Position numbers and translations under genes: made by a program. The notes under the pieces were generated by a model. It saw only the letters and a program-made list of their open reading frames with translations. It ran no database searches and had not been told where the DNA came from. Shown one piece after another: positions 46,270 to 54,808 of a stretch of 64,000 nucleotides of DNA. The DNA comes from Brachybacterium phenoliresistens (GTDB lineage Bacteria; Actinomycetota; Actinomycetes; Actinomycetales; Dermabacteraceae): the NCBI RefSeq assembly GCF_000576425.1, contig NZ_KK069989.1:248001-312000 (forward strand). The letters are read 5' to 3'. Within the stretch, counting starts at the first letter, position 1, and each line of letters begins with the position of its first letter.

Positions 46270-47243
46270 TGACCGCCGCCACCGCACCGAGCCGGGAGGG
46301 CTCCTCGATGTCCACCACAGTCACCGCCCCCGGGCGTTCCCCCGTCGGCACCTCGGGGCCGCGTCCCGCCGCACGTCGCGGCCGGCGCCGGCCCGAGGGG
46401 TTCACCGTCGCCAGCTACATCGTCGTCGGCCTCGCAGGTCTGGCGAGCCTGGTCCCGTTCTGGATGATCGTCGCCGGATCGTTCACCGACGAGTCGGTCC
46501 TGGCACGCCAGGGATACAGCCTGTGGCCGACGCAGTTCTCGACCGCCGCCTACGAGGGGATCTTCTCCGGCAGCGCGATCTACAACGCCTACTTCGCCTC
46601 CGGGTACATCACGATCGTCGGCACGATCTGCTCGGTCCTCAGCAGCGTGGGCATCGCGTGGGTGATCGCGCGGCGCAGCTCCGGGATCTCCCGGCCGCTC
46701 GCGATCTTCGCGTACATCCCGATGCTCTTCTCGGGCGGGCTGGTGCCCACCTATCTGCTGGTCACCCAGGTCCTGCACCTGCAGAACACCTGGTGGGCCG
46801 TGATCCTGCCGCACATGATCACGCCGTTCCTGGTGTTCGTGACCGTCGCCTTCTTCCAGGGCATCCCCGAGGAGATCCTCGACGCCGCGCGCGTCGACGG
46901 GGCCGGCGAGCTGCGGATCTTCTTCCGGATCGTCCTGCCCCTGTCCAAGCCGATCCTCGCCGTCCTCGCGCTGTTCTACGCCGTCGCGTACTGGAACGAG
47001 TGGTTCAACGCGCTGCTGTACATCTCGAACCCGGACTTCTACCCGCTCCAGCTGCTGCTGCAGAACCTCATCACCAACGTCTCCAACGCGAGCCAGCTGC
47101 CGGCCTCGGCCTCCGGAGTCGCACCCGTCTACCAGCTCCGCCTGGCCCTGACGATCGTCACCATCGGCCCGATCCTCCTGGCCTACCCCTTCGCCCAGCG
47201 CTACTTCGTCAAGGGCCTCACCCTCGGCGCCAGCAAGGGCTGA
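46269..47243 (+). CDS. Sugar ABC transporter permease, YtcP type
   Basis: Second permease; 324 aa from ATG at 46269, which overlaps the upstream stop (TGATG). A GTG at 46266 is also possible. An alternative start at 46308 (MSTTVTAPGRS) has the better ribosome site, GGGAGG eight bases upstream, and would give 311 aa. Family pattern: LVPFWMIVAGSFTDESVLARQGYSLWPTQFS, LFSGGLVPTYLLV, EEILDAARVDGAGELRIFFRIVLPLSKP, and ending QRYFVKGLTLGASKG. Confidence 0.92.
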   Translation: MTAATAPSREGSSMSTTVTAPGRSPVGTSGPRPAARRGRRRPEGFTVASYIVVGLAGLASLVPFWMIVAGSFTDESVLARQGYSLWPTQFSTAAYEGIFSGSAIYNAYFASGYITIVGTICSVLSSVGIAWVIARRSSGISRPLAIFAYIPMLFSGGLVPTYLLVTQVLHLQNTWWAVILPHMITPFLVFVTVAFFQGIPEEILDAARVDGAGELRIFFRIVLPLSKPILAVLALFYAVAYWNEWFNALLYISNPDFYPLQLLLQNLITNVSNASQLPASASGVAPVYQLRLALTIVTIGPILLAYPFAQRYFVKGLTLGASKG

Positions 47244-47317
47244 CCCGACGCGCCGCAGCGTCCCCGCAGACCGCAGTGCCCAAGCCCACCATCGCCATGT
47301 CCGTCAAGGAGGACACC

Positions 47318-48832
47318 ATGTCGTTCACCCCCTCGCGCCGCGCGCTGCTGTCCGGAGCCGCCGCCGGAATGCTCGGCCTCGCCGCCTGCCAACCCAGCGC
47401 TCCCCTCGGCAGCGGCTCCGGGGGCGAAGGGGTCGGCGAGCACCCGAGCCTCGCCTACCTCCCCTCCACCCAGCCGGCGAACTGGAGCGCCGTCATCGGC
47501 GCGGTCAACGAGAAGATGAAGGCCGACATCGGCACCACGCTGGACGCCCAGTTCCTCAACTGGAGCCAGTATGCCCAGCAGGTGCTGCTCAAGTTCACGG
47601 CCGCCGAGACCTTCGACTCCGCCCTCAACGCCCGCTGGATGAACATGGTCCAGCTGGTCTCCTCGAACTCCCTCGCCGACCTCACCGACGAGATCGGGAA
47701 GCACGAGAACCTCTCGAAGGCGCTCGCGCCCGAGCTGATCGAGGCCAACAAGTGGTCGGGCAGGCTGTGGGGCATCCCGCAGGTCAACGGGGCCGCCCGC
47801 ATCCATCACTTCGGATACCGCGACGACCTCGCCGCGGGCGAGCTCACCGACTTCGACTCGTTCCTCAAGTACCTCAGCGACGTCAAGCAGAAGAACCCGG
47901 ACATCACGCCCTTCGAGCTGCACAACAACGTGGGCCTCAACCAGGCCATCACGTTCTCCCCCCTCACCTGGGAGGACCCGCAGCCGGTGAGCCAGGCGTT
48001 CTCCGGCGGGTCGATCGGCGTCGCGATCAACCCCGACGACCCGACGGACATCCGCCCCGTCTACGAGTCCGAGCACATCATCGAAGGGATCCGCGTGCTG
48101 CGCGACCTCTACGAGAAGGGCCTGGTCAACAAGGACGCGCTGACGCTCGACTCCGCGACCGCGAACAGCCAGTTCGCCGCCGGCCGGTTCGCCGCGCACG
48201 GCGTCATCACCGACGGCCTCGGCTCCCAGAGCCTGAAGACGCTCCAAGCCGCCGTGCCGGGCGCGAGCCTCGCCAACCTGCTGCCGTATCGCGACGGTCT
48301 GGCCGCCAAGCCCTTCCAGACGTTCCAGTCCGACAACTTCGCCGTGATCAACCCGGCCGGGGACGTCGACCGGGCCCTGCAGATCCAGGACTGGCTGTCC
48401 ATCCAGGAGAACCACGACATGCTCGCCTACGGCATCGAGGGCACCGACTGGACCGCATCGGGGGAGGACAAGTACGAGGCGCTGTCCGACTACGTCTTCC
48501 CCGGCTTCGCGCTGCTGTGGCGCATCGACCTCGAGCGCATGCCCTCGACCATCTCCGCCTCCGAGGAGGAGATCTTCGCCTGGTCCAAGAAGTTCGAGAA
48601 CTTCACCCTGGACCCGCTGGCCACGTTCTACCCCGATGTCACGCCGGTGAAGAAGGAGGACGCGGAGCTGACCAACGTCGCCACCGAGCATCTCAAGCCC
48701 CTGTGCTCGGGCGCGGTCGACGTCGACGCGGGCCTGGACGCGCTGCGCAGGGCTGCGGAGGCGGCCGGCATCGAGAAGGTGATGGAGGAGATGCGCACGC
48801 AGATCTCCGCCCACCTCGCAGAGCAGGGCTGA
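47318..48832 (+). CDS. Extracellular sugar-binding lipoprotein, LipO type
   Basis: 504 aa from ATG at 47318 with AAGGAGG. Lipoprotein signal with Tat-like SRRALLSG and lipobox LAAC, Cys24. Large solute-binding protein of the LplA/LipO group that partners with LplB/YtcP permeases. Segments IEANKWSGRLWGIPQ and FDSFLKYLSDVKQKNPDITPFEL are typical of these oligosaccharide binders. Last gene of the importer operon; the sugar is not predictable. Confidence 0.92.
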   Translation: MSFTPSRRALLSGAAAGMLGLAACQPSAPLGSGSGGEGVGEHPSLAYLPSTQPANWSAVIGAVNEKMKADIGTTLDAQFLNWSQYAQQVLLKFTAAETFDSALNARWMNMVQLVSSNSLADLTDEIGKHENLSKALAPELIEANKWSGRLWGIPQVNGAARIHHFGYRDDLAAGELTDFDSFLKYLSDVKQKNPDITPFELHNNVGLNQAITFSPLTWEDPQPVSQAFSGGSIGVAINPDDPTDIRPVYESEHIIEGIRVLRDLYEKGLVNKDALTLDSATANSQFAAGRFAAHGVITDGLGSQSLKTLQAAVPGASLANLLPYRDGLAAKPFQTFQSDNFAVINPAGDVDRALQIQDWLSIQENHDMLAYGIEGTDWTASGEDKYEALSDYVFPGFALLWRIDLERMPSTISASEEEIFAWSKKFENFTLDPLATFYPDVTPVKKEDAELTNVATEHLKPLCSGAVDVDAGLDALRRAAEAAGIEKVMEEMRTQISAHLAEQG

Positions 48833-48952
48833 TCCGGGGGCGCGCCCCGCGAGGGACGCGGGTTCCGGGGCCGTGCGACACCGGCCTCGGATCCCCTCCC
48901 CGCCGACGCCGGGGCGCGCCGACCGCGCCGGTCGACGACCTGGGCGCCCGGC

Positions 48953-49993
48953 TCAGGCCGGCGGCGTGGACTCGCGGGTGATCACGTGCCCGTGCATAAC
49001 GATCTCGCGCGGCGCATCGGCGCCCTCGTCCAGGCCCAGCTCGAACGCCTTCGCACCGACCTCCACCCACGGGAGCTTCACGGTGGTCAGCGCCGGCGTG
49101 ACATCGCGCAGCGCGACCAGATCGTCGACGCCGGAGATCGCGACATCGGTCCCCAGCGCGATCCCGGACTCGCGCAGGCGCGCCATCGCCCCCAGGGCGA
49201 CCGAGTCGGCGACGCAGAGGACGGCCCGGGTGGGGCGGCCCCGCCGGATGAACTCGCCGGCGGCGATGTACCCGCCGTCGCGGGTGAACGGGGAATGGAT
49301 GATCCGATCCGATCCCAGCTCCACCCCGGCCTCGCGCAGCGCCGCGACGGCGCCGGCCGTGCGCCGCGAGCCGGGAGTGCCCTGGGCCTGCTCGCCCGCG
49401 AAGATCGTCAGGTCCCGATAGCCGAGCTCGAGGTAGCGCTGCACCATCAGGCGACCCACCTCGTGGTCGTCGACGCGGACGCAGTCGTAGGGAAGGTCGT
49501 GGGCGCCGATGAGGACCACGCGGCCGCCCTCGGCGCTGAAGGCCGCGAGCCCCTCCGCGACGGGGTCGGCGCCCCGGACCTCGCCGTCGCTGCGGCGGCT
49601 GCCCGAGAGGATGAGCAGCTTCGCCCGCTGCGCGCGGAATCCGGCGATGATCTCCGCGGCCTGGGAATGGTCGTCGCCCGAGACCGCCATCGTCACCATC
49701 ACCTGACGGCGCTGCGCGGCGTTGAGGACGCCGACGGCGATCGGATTGAAGTAGTCGTCGGGGATCGCGCCGACCAGCAGGCCGATGCTTCCGGAGCGGC
49801 CTCGCACGATCGCCTGCGCTGCGGTGTTCGCGACGTACCCGAGCTCCCCCGCCGCGGCGAGGACGCGGCCGCGCAGTTCCTCGGCGACGACGCGCGTGGA
49901 CCCGTTGAGCACCCGGGAGGCGGTCGCACGGGACACCCCGGCGCGGGCGGCGACGTCCGCGAGGGTCGCGACGCGCGAATGTCCACTGGTCAT
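48953..49993 (-). CDS. LacI-family transcriptional regulator
   Basis: 346 aa from ATG at 49993 (GAGGAGA upstream; an ATG ten codons earlier lacks one). N-terminal HTH: ATLADVAARAGVSRATASRVLNGSTRV, with the hinge helix region ending near AAQAIVRGRSGSIGLLVG. Periplasmic-binding-like effector domain follows. Co-transcribed behind the dehydrogenase gene (26-base gap). The LacI-type operators at 45.16, 45.24 and 51.15 kb have the expected form for its target, so it probably represses both the importer and its own operon. Confidence 0.93.
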   Translation of the reverse strand: MTSGHSRVATLADVAARAGVSRATASRVLNGSTRVVAEELRGRVLAAAGELGYVANTAAQAIVRGRSGSIGLLVGAIPDDYFNPIAVGVLNAAQRRQVMVTMAVSGDDHSQAAEIIAGFRAQRAKLLILSGSRRSDGEVRGADPVAEGLAAFSAEGGRVVLIGAHDLPYDCVRVDDHEVGRLMVQRYLELGYRDLTIFAGEQAQGTPGSRRTAGAVAALREAGVELGSDRIIHSPFTRDGGYIAAGEFIRRGRPTRAVLCVADSVALGAMARLRESGIALGTDVAISGVDDLVALRDVTPALTTVKLPWVEVGAKAFELGLDEGADAPREIVMHGHVITRESTPPA

Positions 49994-50019
49994 CGGGGTC
50001 TCCTCGGAGAAGGGGGCTG

Positions 50020-51108
50020 TCACATCGTAGAGGCCGCGGCCGGACCCTCCTGCCAGCGCAGCGGCTCCCCGCGGACGAAACGCTCGACCTCGGCCAGGAT
50101 CATCTCCCCCAGCCTGCTGAGCTCTCGCCCGAGGGAACCCGAGACGTGCGGGGTGAGGAAGGCGCCCGGCAGCGTGTAGAGCGGATGGCCGGCCGGCAGC
50201 GGGTCGGGTTCGGTGACGTCGAGGACCGCGAGCAGCCGGCCGCTGGCGACCTCCTCGGTCAGCGCGTCCTGGTCGACCAGGGACCCGCGGGCGGTGTTCA
50301 CGAGGGTCGCGCCGTCCGGCAGCAGGGCGAGCATCTCGCGGCTGATCATGCCGCGGGTGGACGGCAGCTCGGGGGCATGGATGCTGACGATCTCGCTGTC
50401 GCGCATGAGCTCGGGAAGGGAGGCGGGCAGGCAGCCGAGCGCGCGGATCGCCGCCGGGTCGAGCGTCGGGTCGTGCAGAAGGATCCGCAGGTCATGGCGC
50501 TGTAGCAGGCTGATGACCTGCCGGCCGATGCGGGAGGCGCCGACGATCCCGACCGTGCGCCCGTGGTTGCCCAGGGTCGGCATCCGCGCCTCGCGGTCCA
50601 GGAAGGCCTGTTCGCGCGCGTAGGTGCGCTGGGCCCAGAACGCCCCGGTGCCCGCGAGGAGGACCGCGGCGAGCGTGAACTCGGCGACGGGCCGGGAGTT
50701 CGCCTCCCCGGCGTTCGTGCGCAGGATGCCTGCGGCATCGGCCGCGACAGGGTCGATCGCCTTGGCGGCCTCGCCGCCGGCGAAGGCCACCAGGCCGAGC
50801 CGGGGAAAGCGGGCGAGAGCCGTGGCGTCCAGGGCAGGGGAGCCCCACCCCAGCAGCAGGATCTCGGCCTCCGCGGTGCGTGCGTCGGGATGAAGGAGCC
50901 CGGCGGGATCGGTGTGCTGCTCGAGCGCGACCGTCTCCTCCAGGCGCCGGCGCAGCTCCGCCGGGAACAGGAGGTCGATGAGCGGACCGTCCGCGGCGGA
51001 GAGGACGGCGCGTGGCCGGGGAGCGCGCTCGCGCGCGGCGGACGGGACGGAGGATGACGATGCGCCCGGTGGCGGCTCCGCCGTGATCGTCGGGTCGTTC
51101 CCGTCCAT
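50020..51108 (-). CDS. D-2-hydroxyacid dehydrogenase family protein
   Basis: 362 aa from ATG at 51108 with CAGGAG; longer open frames upstream cross the operator and are rejected. NAD-binding GIVGASRIGRQVISLLQ; catalytic Arg in NTARGSLVD, Glu in DVTEPDPLP, His in LTPHVSGS. First 30 residues are a Pro/Ser/Arg-rich tail. Interconverts a 2-hydroxy acid and 2-oxo acid; substrate unknown, but co-regulation with a sugar importer suggests a sugar-acid derivative (inference). Co-transcribed with lacI. Confidence 0.9.
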   Translation of the reverse strand: MDGNDPTITAEPPPGASSSSVPSAARERAPRPRAVLSAADGPLIDLLFPAELRRRLEETVALEQHTDPAGLLHPDARTAEAEILLLGWGSPALDATALARFPRLGLVAFAGGEAAKAIDPVAADAAGILRTNAGEANSRPVAEFTLAAVLLAGTGAFWAQRTYAREQAFLDREARMPTLGNHGRTVGIVGASRIGRQVISLLQRHDLRILLHDPTLDPAAIRALGCLPASLPELMRDSEIVSIHAPELPSTRGMISREMLALLPDGATLVNTARGSLVDQDALTEEVASGRLLAVLDVTEPDPLPAGHPLYTLPGAFLTPHVSGSLGRELSRLGEMILAEVERFVRGEPLRWQEGPAAASTM

Positions 51109-51140
51109 CGAGTACTCCTGATCCTGGCATCCGTGCCGCG

Positions 51141-51186
51141 TGGGATATCGCTCTCCCATCATTTCCCGACGCACGAGGAGTGTCAA
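51141..51186 (-). promoter_or_regulatory. Dehydrogenase-lacI promoter and operator
   Basis: On the minus strand: TTGACA (51186-51181), 17-base spacer, AATGAT (51163-51158). The operator TGGGATATCGCTCTCCCA (plus strand 51141-51158) begins on the last base of the -10 and covers the start site. Same layout as the importer promoter. Confidence 0.75.
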
Positions 51187-51249
51187 GTGCCTGGTGGACT
51201 GGGGTGAGGCGCGGATAAGTCCGGATTCGATGGATGGGGCCACCGAGCC

Positions 51250-51267
51250 GGGGCAATCGCTCTCCGT
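51250..51267. promoter_or_regulatory. Possible auxiliary LacI operator
   Basis: GGGGCAATCGCTCTCCGT shares GGG and the ATCGCTCTCC core with the other sites; centre is 109 bases from the promoter-proximal operator. One degraded half; weaker call. Confidence 0.45.
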
Positions 51268-51347
51268 GAGTCGGTCCTGCGCGCGGAGCGCGGGGGAGCC
51301 GCCGGGTCCCGGCAGCGGGTCGGCCATCGGTCGCTGGGCGGGATCCG

Positions 51348-51428
51348 GTTCCTCGTGCCGCATCGGGCCCGGCGAGGCGCGGGACCGTCGGAGCGGGGTA
51401 TCGCCCCGCGGTGATCTGCGTGCTCCGG
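51348..51428 (+). pseudogene. 81-bp repeat, copy 2: remnant of a membrane-protein gene 3' end
   Basis: Plus-strand reading encodes RFLVPHRARRGAGPSERGIA followed by PR and a stop, nearly identical to the C-terminus of the membrane protein at 43974-44909; upstream of it the match fades, with an apparent small deletion and frameshift near 51340. No intact gene precedes it. It ends at the stop codon of the convergent lipoprotein gene and brings the same GCGGGG/CCCCGC hairpin. Confidence 0.7.
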
Positions 51429-51992
51429 TCAGGCGCGCAGCAGGAGGACGGCAGTCTGGCCGTTCCAGACGCGGTCCTGCTCCGGGTGGTCTTCGCCGGA
51501 GTAGTAGTCGGGAAGGGTCAGCTCCGTCCCGGCCGGGCAGAAGCTGCCGAACGGCGCATCCACGGCGCTGAGGACCAGGCACTCGCCCTCCTCGCCGACA
51601 TGCTCGACCTCGAGCACGTCCCCCGTCTCCTCGATCGTGACCTGCGGATACGCGACCTCGACGCATCCCCACCCGGGCTCGCTGTCCGGGGCAGGGCACC
51701 AGCGGCCGTCCGCATCCGCCGGGCTCGGAGCAGCTGAGGGCGCGGCCTCGGGCTCGGAGCCCTCGGCCGATGCGGCATCGGACGGCCCGCCCGATGGCTC
51801 CGCGGGATCCTCCGACCCGCCGGCGGTGGGCTCCGTCGTCGGCTCCGCCTCTGCCTCGGCGGTGGCCTGCGCGGTCGGCTCATCGGCCTGCGGCCCCTGC
51901 GCGGTGCCGCAGCCGGCGAGGGCGAGGGCCAGGCCCGCGGCCAGGATCAGGGCGCGGGAGCGGAGCCGGGGCGGGGTGCAGGTGCGGGACAT
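51429..51992 (-). CDS. Small lipoprotein, unknown function
   Basis: 187 aa. Lipoprotein signal: ALILAAGLALALAGC, Cys28. Residues 30-95 form a Thr/Glu/Ala/Ser/Pro-rich linker; the C-terminal 90-residue domain contains four cysteines (WCPAPD, GWGCVE, GECLVL, SFCPAG), probably two disulfides, and hydrophobic strands (VTIEETGDVLEVEHVG). I do not recognise the domain. Anchored at the outer face of the membrane. Preceded by a gap with a 97-bp structured repeat. Confidence 0.72.
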   Translation of the reverse strand: MSRTCTPPRLRSRALILAAGLALALAGCGTAQGPQADEPTAQATAEAEAEPTTEPTAGGSEDPAEPSGGPSDAASAEGSEPEAAPSAAPSPADADGRWCPAPDSEPGWGCVEVAYPQVTIEETGDVLEVEHVGEEGECLVLSAVDAPFGSFCPAGTELTLPDYYSGEDHPEQDRVWNGQTAVLLLRA

Positions 51993-52080
51993 CGGCAGGA
52001 GCTCCTCGGGGTCGTCGCGGATGCGACCACTGTGCCATGACCGGCGTCGATGCCGATGCCGACTCCGGGGTCCGTCCCGG

Positions 52081-52177
52081 GGCCGGCGCCGCCCGGCGCG
52101 TGCACGAACGGCGGTCTGAGGTCCGCGTGCCAGGCAATCGCCTGGCTCGAGGCTCTCAGACCGCCGTCTGTGTCCGG
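52081..52177. repeat. 97-bp structured dispersed element, copy 1
   Basis: 88 of 97 positions identical to 59801-59897. Nested palindromes: outer ACGGCGGTCTGAG / CTCAGACCGCCGT (13 pairs), inner GCCAGGC-AATC-GCCTGGC. Lies between two minus-strand genes (downstream of the sugar-binding protein, upstream of the lipoprotein). The other copy keeps the stem by partly compensating changes. Confidence 0.85.
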
Positions 52178-52212
52178 GTCCCGCGGCGCGCGCCCGAGGC
52201 GAATCCGCGCGG

Positions 52213-52300
52213 GGCCGGCCCGCGTCGGGAGGATTGCTCTGGTGGCCAGCCCGCGTCGGGAGGATTCCTCTGGTGGCCAGCCCGCGTCGGGAGGAACCCG
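52213..52300. repeat. 31-bp tandem repeat
   Basis: About 2.7 copies of a 31-base unit (core CCCGCGTCGGGAGGATTCCT) at 52213, 52244 and 52275, just past the 3' end of the sugar-binding-protein gene. Each unit contains a GTCGGGAGGA motif; no coding potential. Confidence 0.85.
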
Positions 52301-52316
52301 TGCGGGGTCTGCGGGG

Positions 52317-53747
52317 TCAGTACGTGTAGTCCTGCCCGGCCACCCAGTCCGGGAACTCCCAGTCGGTGCGGTCGACCTGGGCGCCCTCCGCCTTCGCGGC
52401 CTCGATCGCGGCATCCAGGGCGGCGGAGTTCGCGTCGCTGAGCTCGACCAGGGCGGCCTTCAGGTCGGTGATCTCCCCGCCCAGGTAGCCCTGGATGACG
52501 TTGCCGAGCTCCGGGGTGACGGGGGTGCGCTTCGCCTCGGCCCGGGCGACCTCGACGTTGCGGACGATGGCCTGCGGGGCGCGGAAGATCCGTGCCGAGA
52601 AGTCCTCGACCAGCCAGGCGTAGGGCTCGATGACATCGGCCCGGGCGACGACGTCCAGCAGGATCGGCGGCTGGTCCATGCCGGTGGCGAGCTGGGTCTG
52701 GTAGTCCTCCTGGGTGAAGGACTCGATGAGGAGGGAGGCCTGCTCGGCCATCTGCGTGGTCCCGCCCATCACCCAGTCGGCGGCGCGGGCGCCGCGGGCG
52801 GCGACGACCTCCTCGCCGTTCGGGGTGGGCATCCCGGCGACGGCCATCTTCGGCAGCATGTCGGGGTTCAGGGAGCGCACCGCGCCGGGGGAGTAGGGGC
52901 CGTCCATGTGGAAGCCGATGCCCCCGGCGGCCCATCGGCCGCGGGCGTCGGGGATCTGGAGGCCGGCGGTGCCCGGCAGCAGGTAGCCCTTGTCGAAGAT
53001 CTCCTTGTACAGCTCGATCGCGGCGAGGTAGGCGTCGTGGTGGTACTCGTAGGCGCCGGTGTCGTAGCGCAGCCCCTGGTAGCCGGGGAACCCGCCGGCC
53101 TGGGCGAGGTCGTCGGCCTGCTCGCGCATGCGACCGGGGACGCCGAGCGCCATGGTCATCGGCGTGAACTCCCCGTGCGCGGCGATCTTCGCGAGCGCGC
53201 CCAGCAGGTCGTCGTAGCTGGTGGGAGGCTCGAAGCCGACCGCCTCGGCGATCTCCGCGTTGTACCAGGCGCAGGCCACGTACTGCTTCTCGGAGAAGGC
53301 CGGCAGGCCGTAGATCCTCCCGTCCAGCTGGGTGAGGCCCTCGACGAAGGAGCCCTCGGGCAGGCGGGCCCGCGCCTCCTCGCTCAGGGTGATCTCGTGG
53401 ACCCAGCCGGCCTCGACCAGCGCCGGCAGCGGCAGCCCGACCAGGGCCGTGTACACGTCCGGCAGCTGACCGGCCTGGTTGGCCAGCTGCAGCGCCTCGG
53501 TCGCGGCGGAGGGCTCGTTGTAGGTGTGCTCGATGGTCGCGCCGATGCTCTCGGAGAGATCCGCGGCCCACTGGTCGTGGAGGTCCTGGAGGCCGCCGAA
53601 GTGGTCCCACCAGCGCAGGGCGCCGGCTGCCGCGCCGCCCCCTCCGGCCGATGGGGGTGCGCTGGGGCCGCCGCAGGCCGCGGCGAGGGAGGCGAGGCCG
53701 GCGGCGCCGAGGCCGGCGAGGGCGTGGCGGCGGGTGGGACGGTGCAT
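52317..53747 (-). CDS. Sugar ABC transporter substrate-binding lipoprotein
   Basis: 476 aa. Signal with twin Arg (TRRHALAGLG) and lipobox LAAAC, Cys25; extracellular solute-binding family 1. Starts with the family pattern ALRWWDHFGGLQDLHDQWAADL, then LPDVYTALVGLPLPALVEAGWVHEI, and GRIYGLPAFSEKQYVACAWYNAEI. Last gene of the GH39 operon, 179 bases after the second permease. Likely binds an oligosaccharide cleaved by the GH39 enzyme (inference). Confidence 0.92.
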   Translation of the reverse strand: MHRPTRRHALAGLGAAGLASLAAACGGPSAPPSAGGGGAAAGALRWWDHFGGLQDLHDQWAADLSESIGATIEHTYNEPSAATEALQLANQAGQLPDVYTALVGLPLPALVEAGWVHEITLSEEARARLPEGSFVEGLTQLDGRIYGLPAFSEKQYVACAWYNAEIAEAVGFEPPTSYDDLLGALAKIAAHGEFTPMTMALGVPGRMREQADDLAQAGGFPGYQGLRYDTGAYEYHHDAYLAAIELYKEIFDKGYLLPGTAGLQIPDARGRWAAGGIGFHMDGPYSPGAVRSLNPDMLPKMAVAGMPTPNGEEVVAARGARAADWVMGGTTQMAEQASLLIESFTQEDYQTQLATGMDQPPILLDVVARADVIEPYAWLVEDFSARIFRAPQAIVRNVEVARAEAKRTPVTPELGNVIQGYLGGEITDLKAALVELSDANSAALDAAIEAAKAEGAQVDRTDWEFPDWVAGQDYTY

Positions 53748-53859
53748 GGTGACTCCTCGATGAGCTCATGATGCGAGTGGACAGGGCAGGAGCGCGCGCG
53801 GACCGGACCCGATGACGGCAGGTCCGGGCACGGCGGCCAGGCAGAGGGGACGGGTCCGG

Positions 53860-53896
53860 CGGTCCGGCAGGTCGGGCGGTCCGGCAGGTCGGGCGG
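53860..53896. repeat. 17-bp tandem repeat
   Basis: CGGTCCGGCAGGTCGGG occurs twice in tandem (53860-53876, 53877-53893) in the gap between permease and binding-protein genes. No function seen. Confidence 0.7.
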
Positions 53897-53926
53897 ATCA
53901 GGCGGGGCGGTGCGGGCCGGGCCGGG

Positions 53927-54808
53927 TCAGGACTTCACGGACCCGGCGATGCCCTCGACGAAGTAGCGCTGCATGAACGCGAACAGGGCGACGATCGGGA
54001 TCAAGGAGATGACGCCCGCGGCGGCCATCCCGGACCAGTCCGTGGAGTTCTCGCCGACGAAGGCCTGCATGCCCACGCTGACGGTGCGCAGCTTGGGGTT
54101 GGAGAAGGAGAACACCAGCGGCAGGAAGAACGCGTTCCAGGTGAACAGGAACGTCAGCACGGACACCGTCGCCGTGACCGGCATCGACAGCGGCAGCATG
54201 ATGCGGGTGAAGGTGCCCAGGAACCCGGCGCCGTCCACGACGGCGGCCTCCTCGAGCTCGGCGGGCAGGCGGCGGAAGTAGCCGGCGTAGATGAGGATCG
54301 CCGCGACGTTCGCGCCGCCGGACAGCGCCAGGATCATGCCGGAGAGCTGGTCCAGCAGCCCCAGCTGCATCGACAGCTTCACGATGGGGATGATCGTGTA
54401 GCCGGTGGGCACGAACAGCGTGGCCACCAGGATCCCCAGGATCAGGCGGGAGCCGGGGAAGCGGTAGCGTCCCAGCACGTAGCCGGCCAGGGCGCAGCGC
54501 ACCACCACGATCACCACGGTGCCGACGGTGACGATCGCCGTGTTCAGCAGGTAGCGGCGGAAGTTCCCGTCCGTCCAGGCGCGGGCGTAGTTCTCCCAGC
54601 GCAGCTGCTCGGGCACCAGGTCCAGGCCGCCGGCGAAGATCTCCGCCGGCGACTTCAGCGACGCCGAGACCATCCACACGAAGGGGAACACCCACAGCGC
54701 GGCGATCACGCCGAGCACGGCGACGAGCGTCCACCAGGGCAGGCGGCGGCGCCAGCGGCGGGCGCGGGGGAGGGCGGCCGATGCCGCGGGGCGGGCGGGG
54801 GCGGTCAT
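53927..54808 (-). CDS. Sugar ABC transporter permease 2 (MalG-like)
   Basis: 293 aa from ATG at 54808, overlapping the stop of permease 1. N-terminal LPWWTLVAVLGVIAALWVFPFVWMVSASLKS, five more segments, EAA loop ELEEAAVVDGAGFLGTFTRIMLPLSMP and terminal QRYFVEGIAGSVKS: the standard carbohydrate-uptake CUT1 inner permease. ATPase not encoded here. Confidence 0.93.
   Translation of the reverse strand: MTAPARPAASAALPRARRWRRRLPWWTLVAVLGVIAALWVFPFVWMVSASLKSPAEIFAGGLDLVPEQLRWENYARAWTDGNFRRYLLNTAIVTVGTVVIVVVRCALAGYVLGRYRFPGSRLILGILVATLFVPTGYTIIPIVKLSMQLGLLDQLSGMILALSGGANVAAILIYAGYFRRLPAELEEAAVVDGAGFLGTFTRIMLPLSMPVTATVSVLTFLFTWNAFFLPLVFSFSNPKLRTVSVGMQAFVGENSTDWSGMAAAGVISLIPIVALFAFMQRYFVEGIAGSVKS

Larger units (their letters stand above)
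51109..51347. other. Regulatory gap upstream of the dehydrogenase-lacI operon
   Basis: No gene; holds the promoter and operators listed separately, and at its right end the decayed 81-bp repeat copy. Confidence 0.65.
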
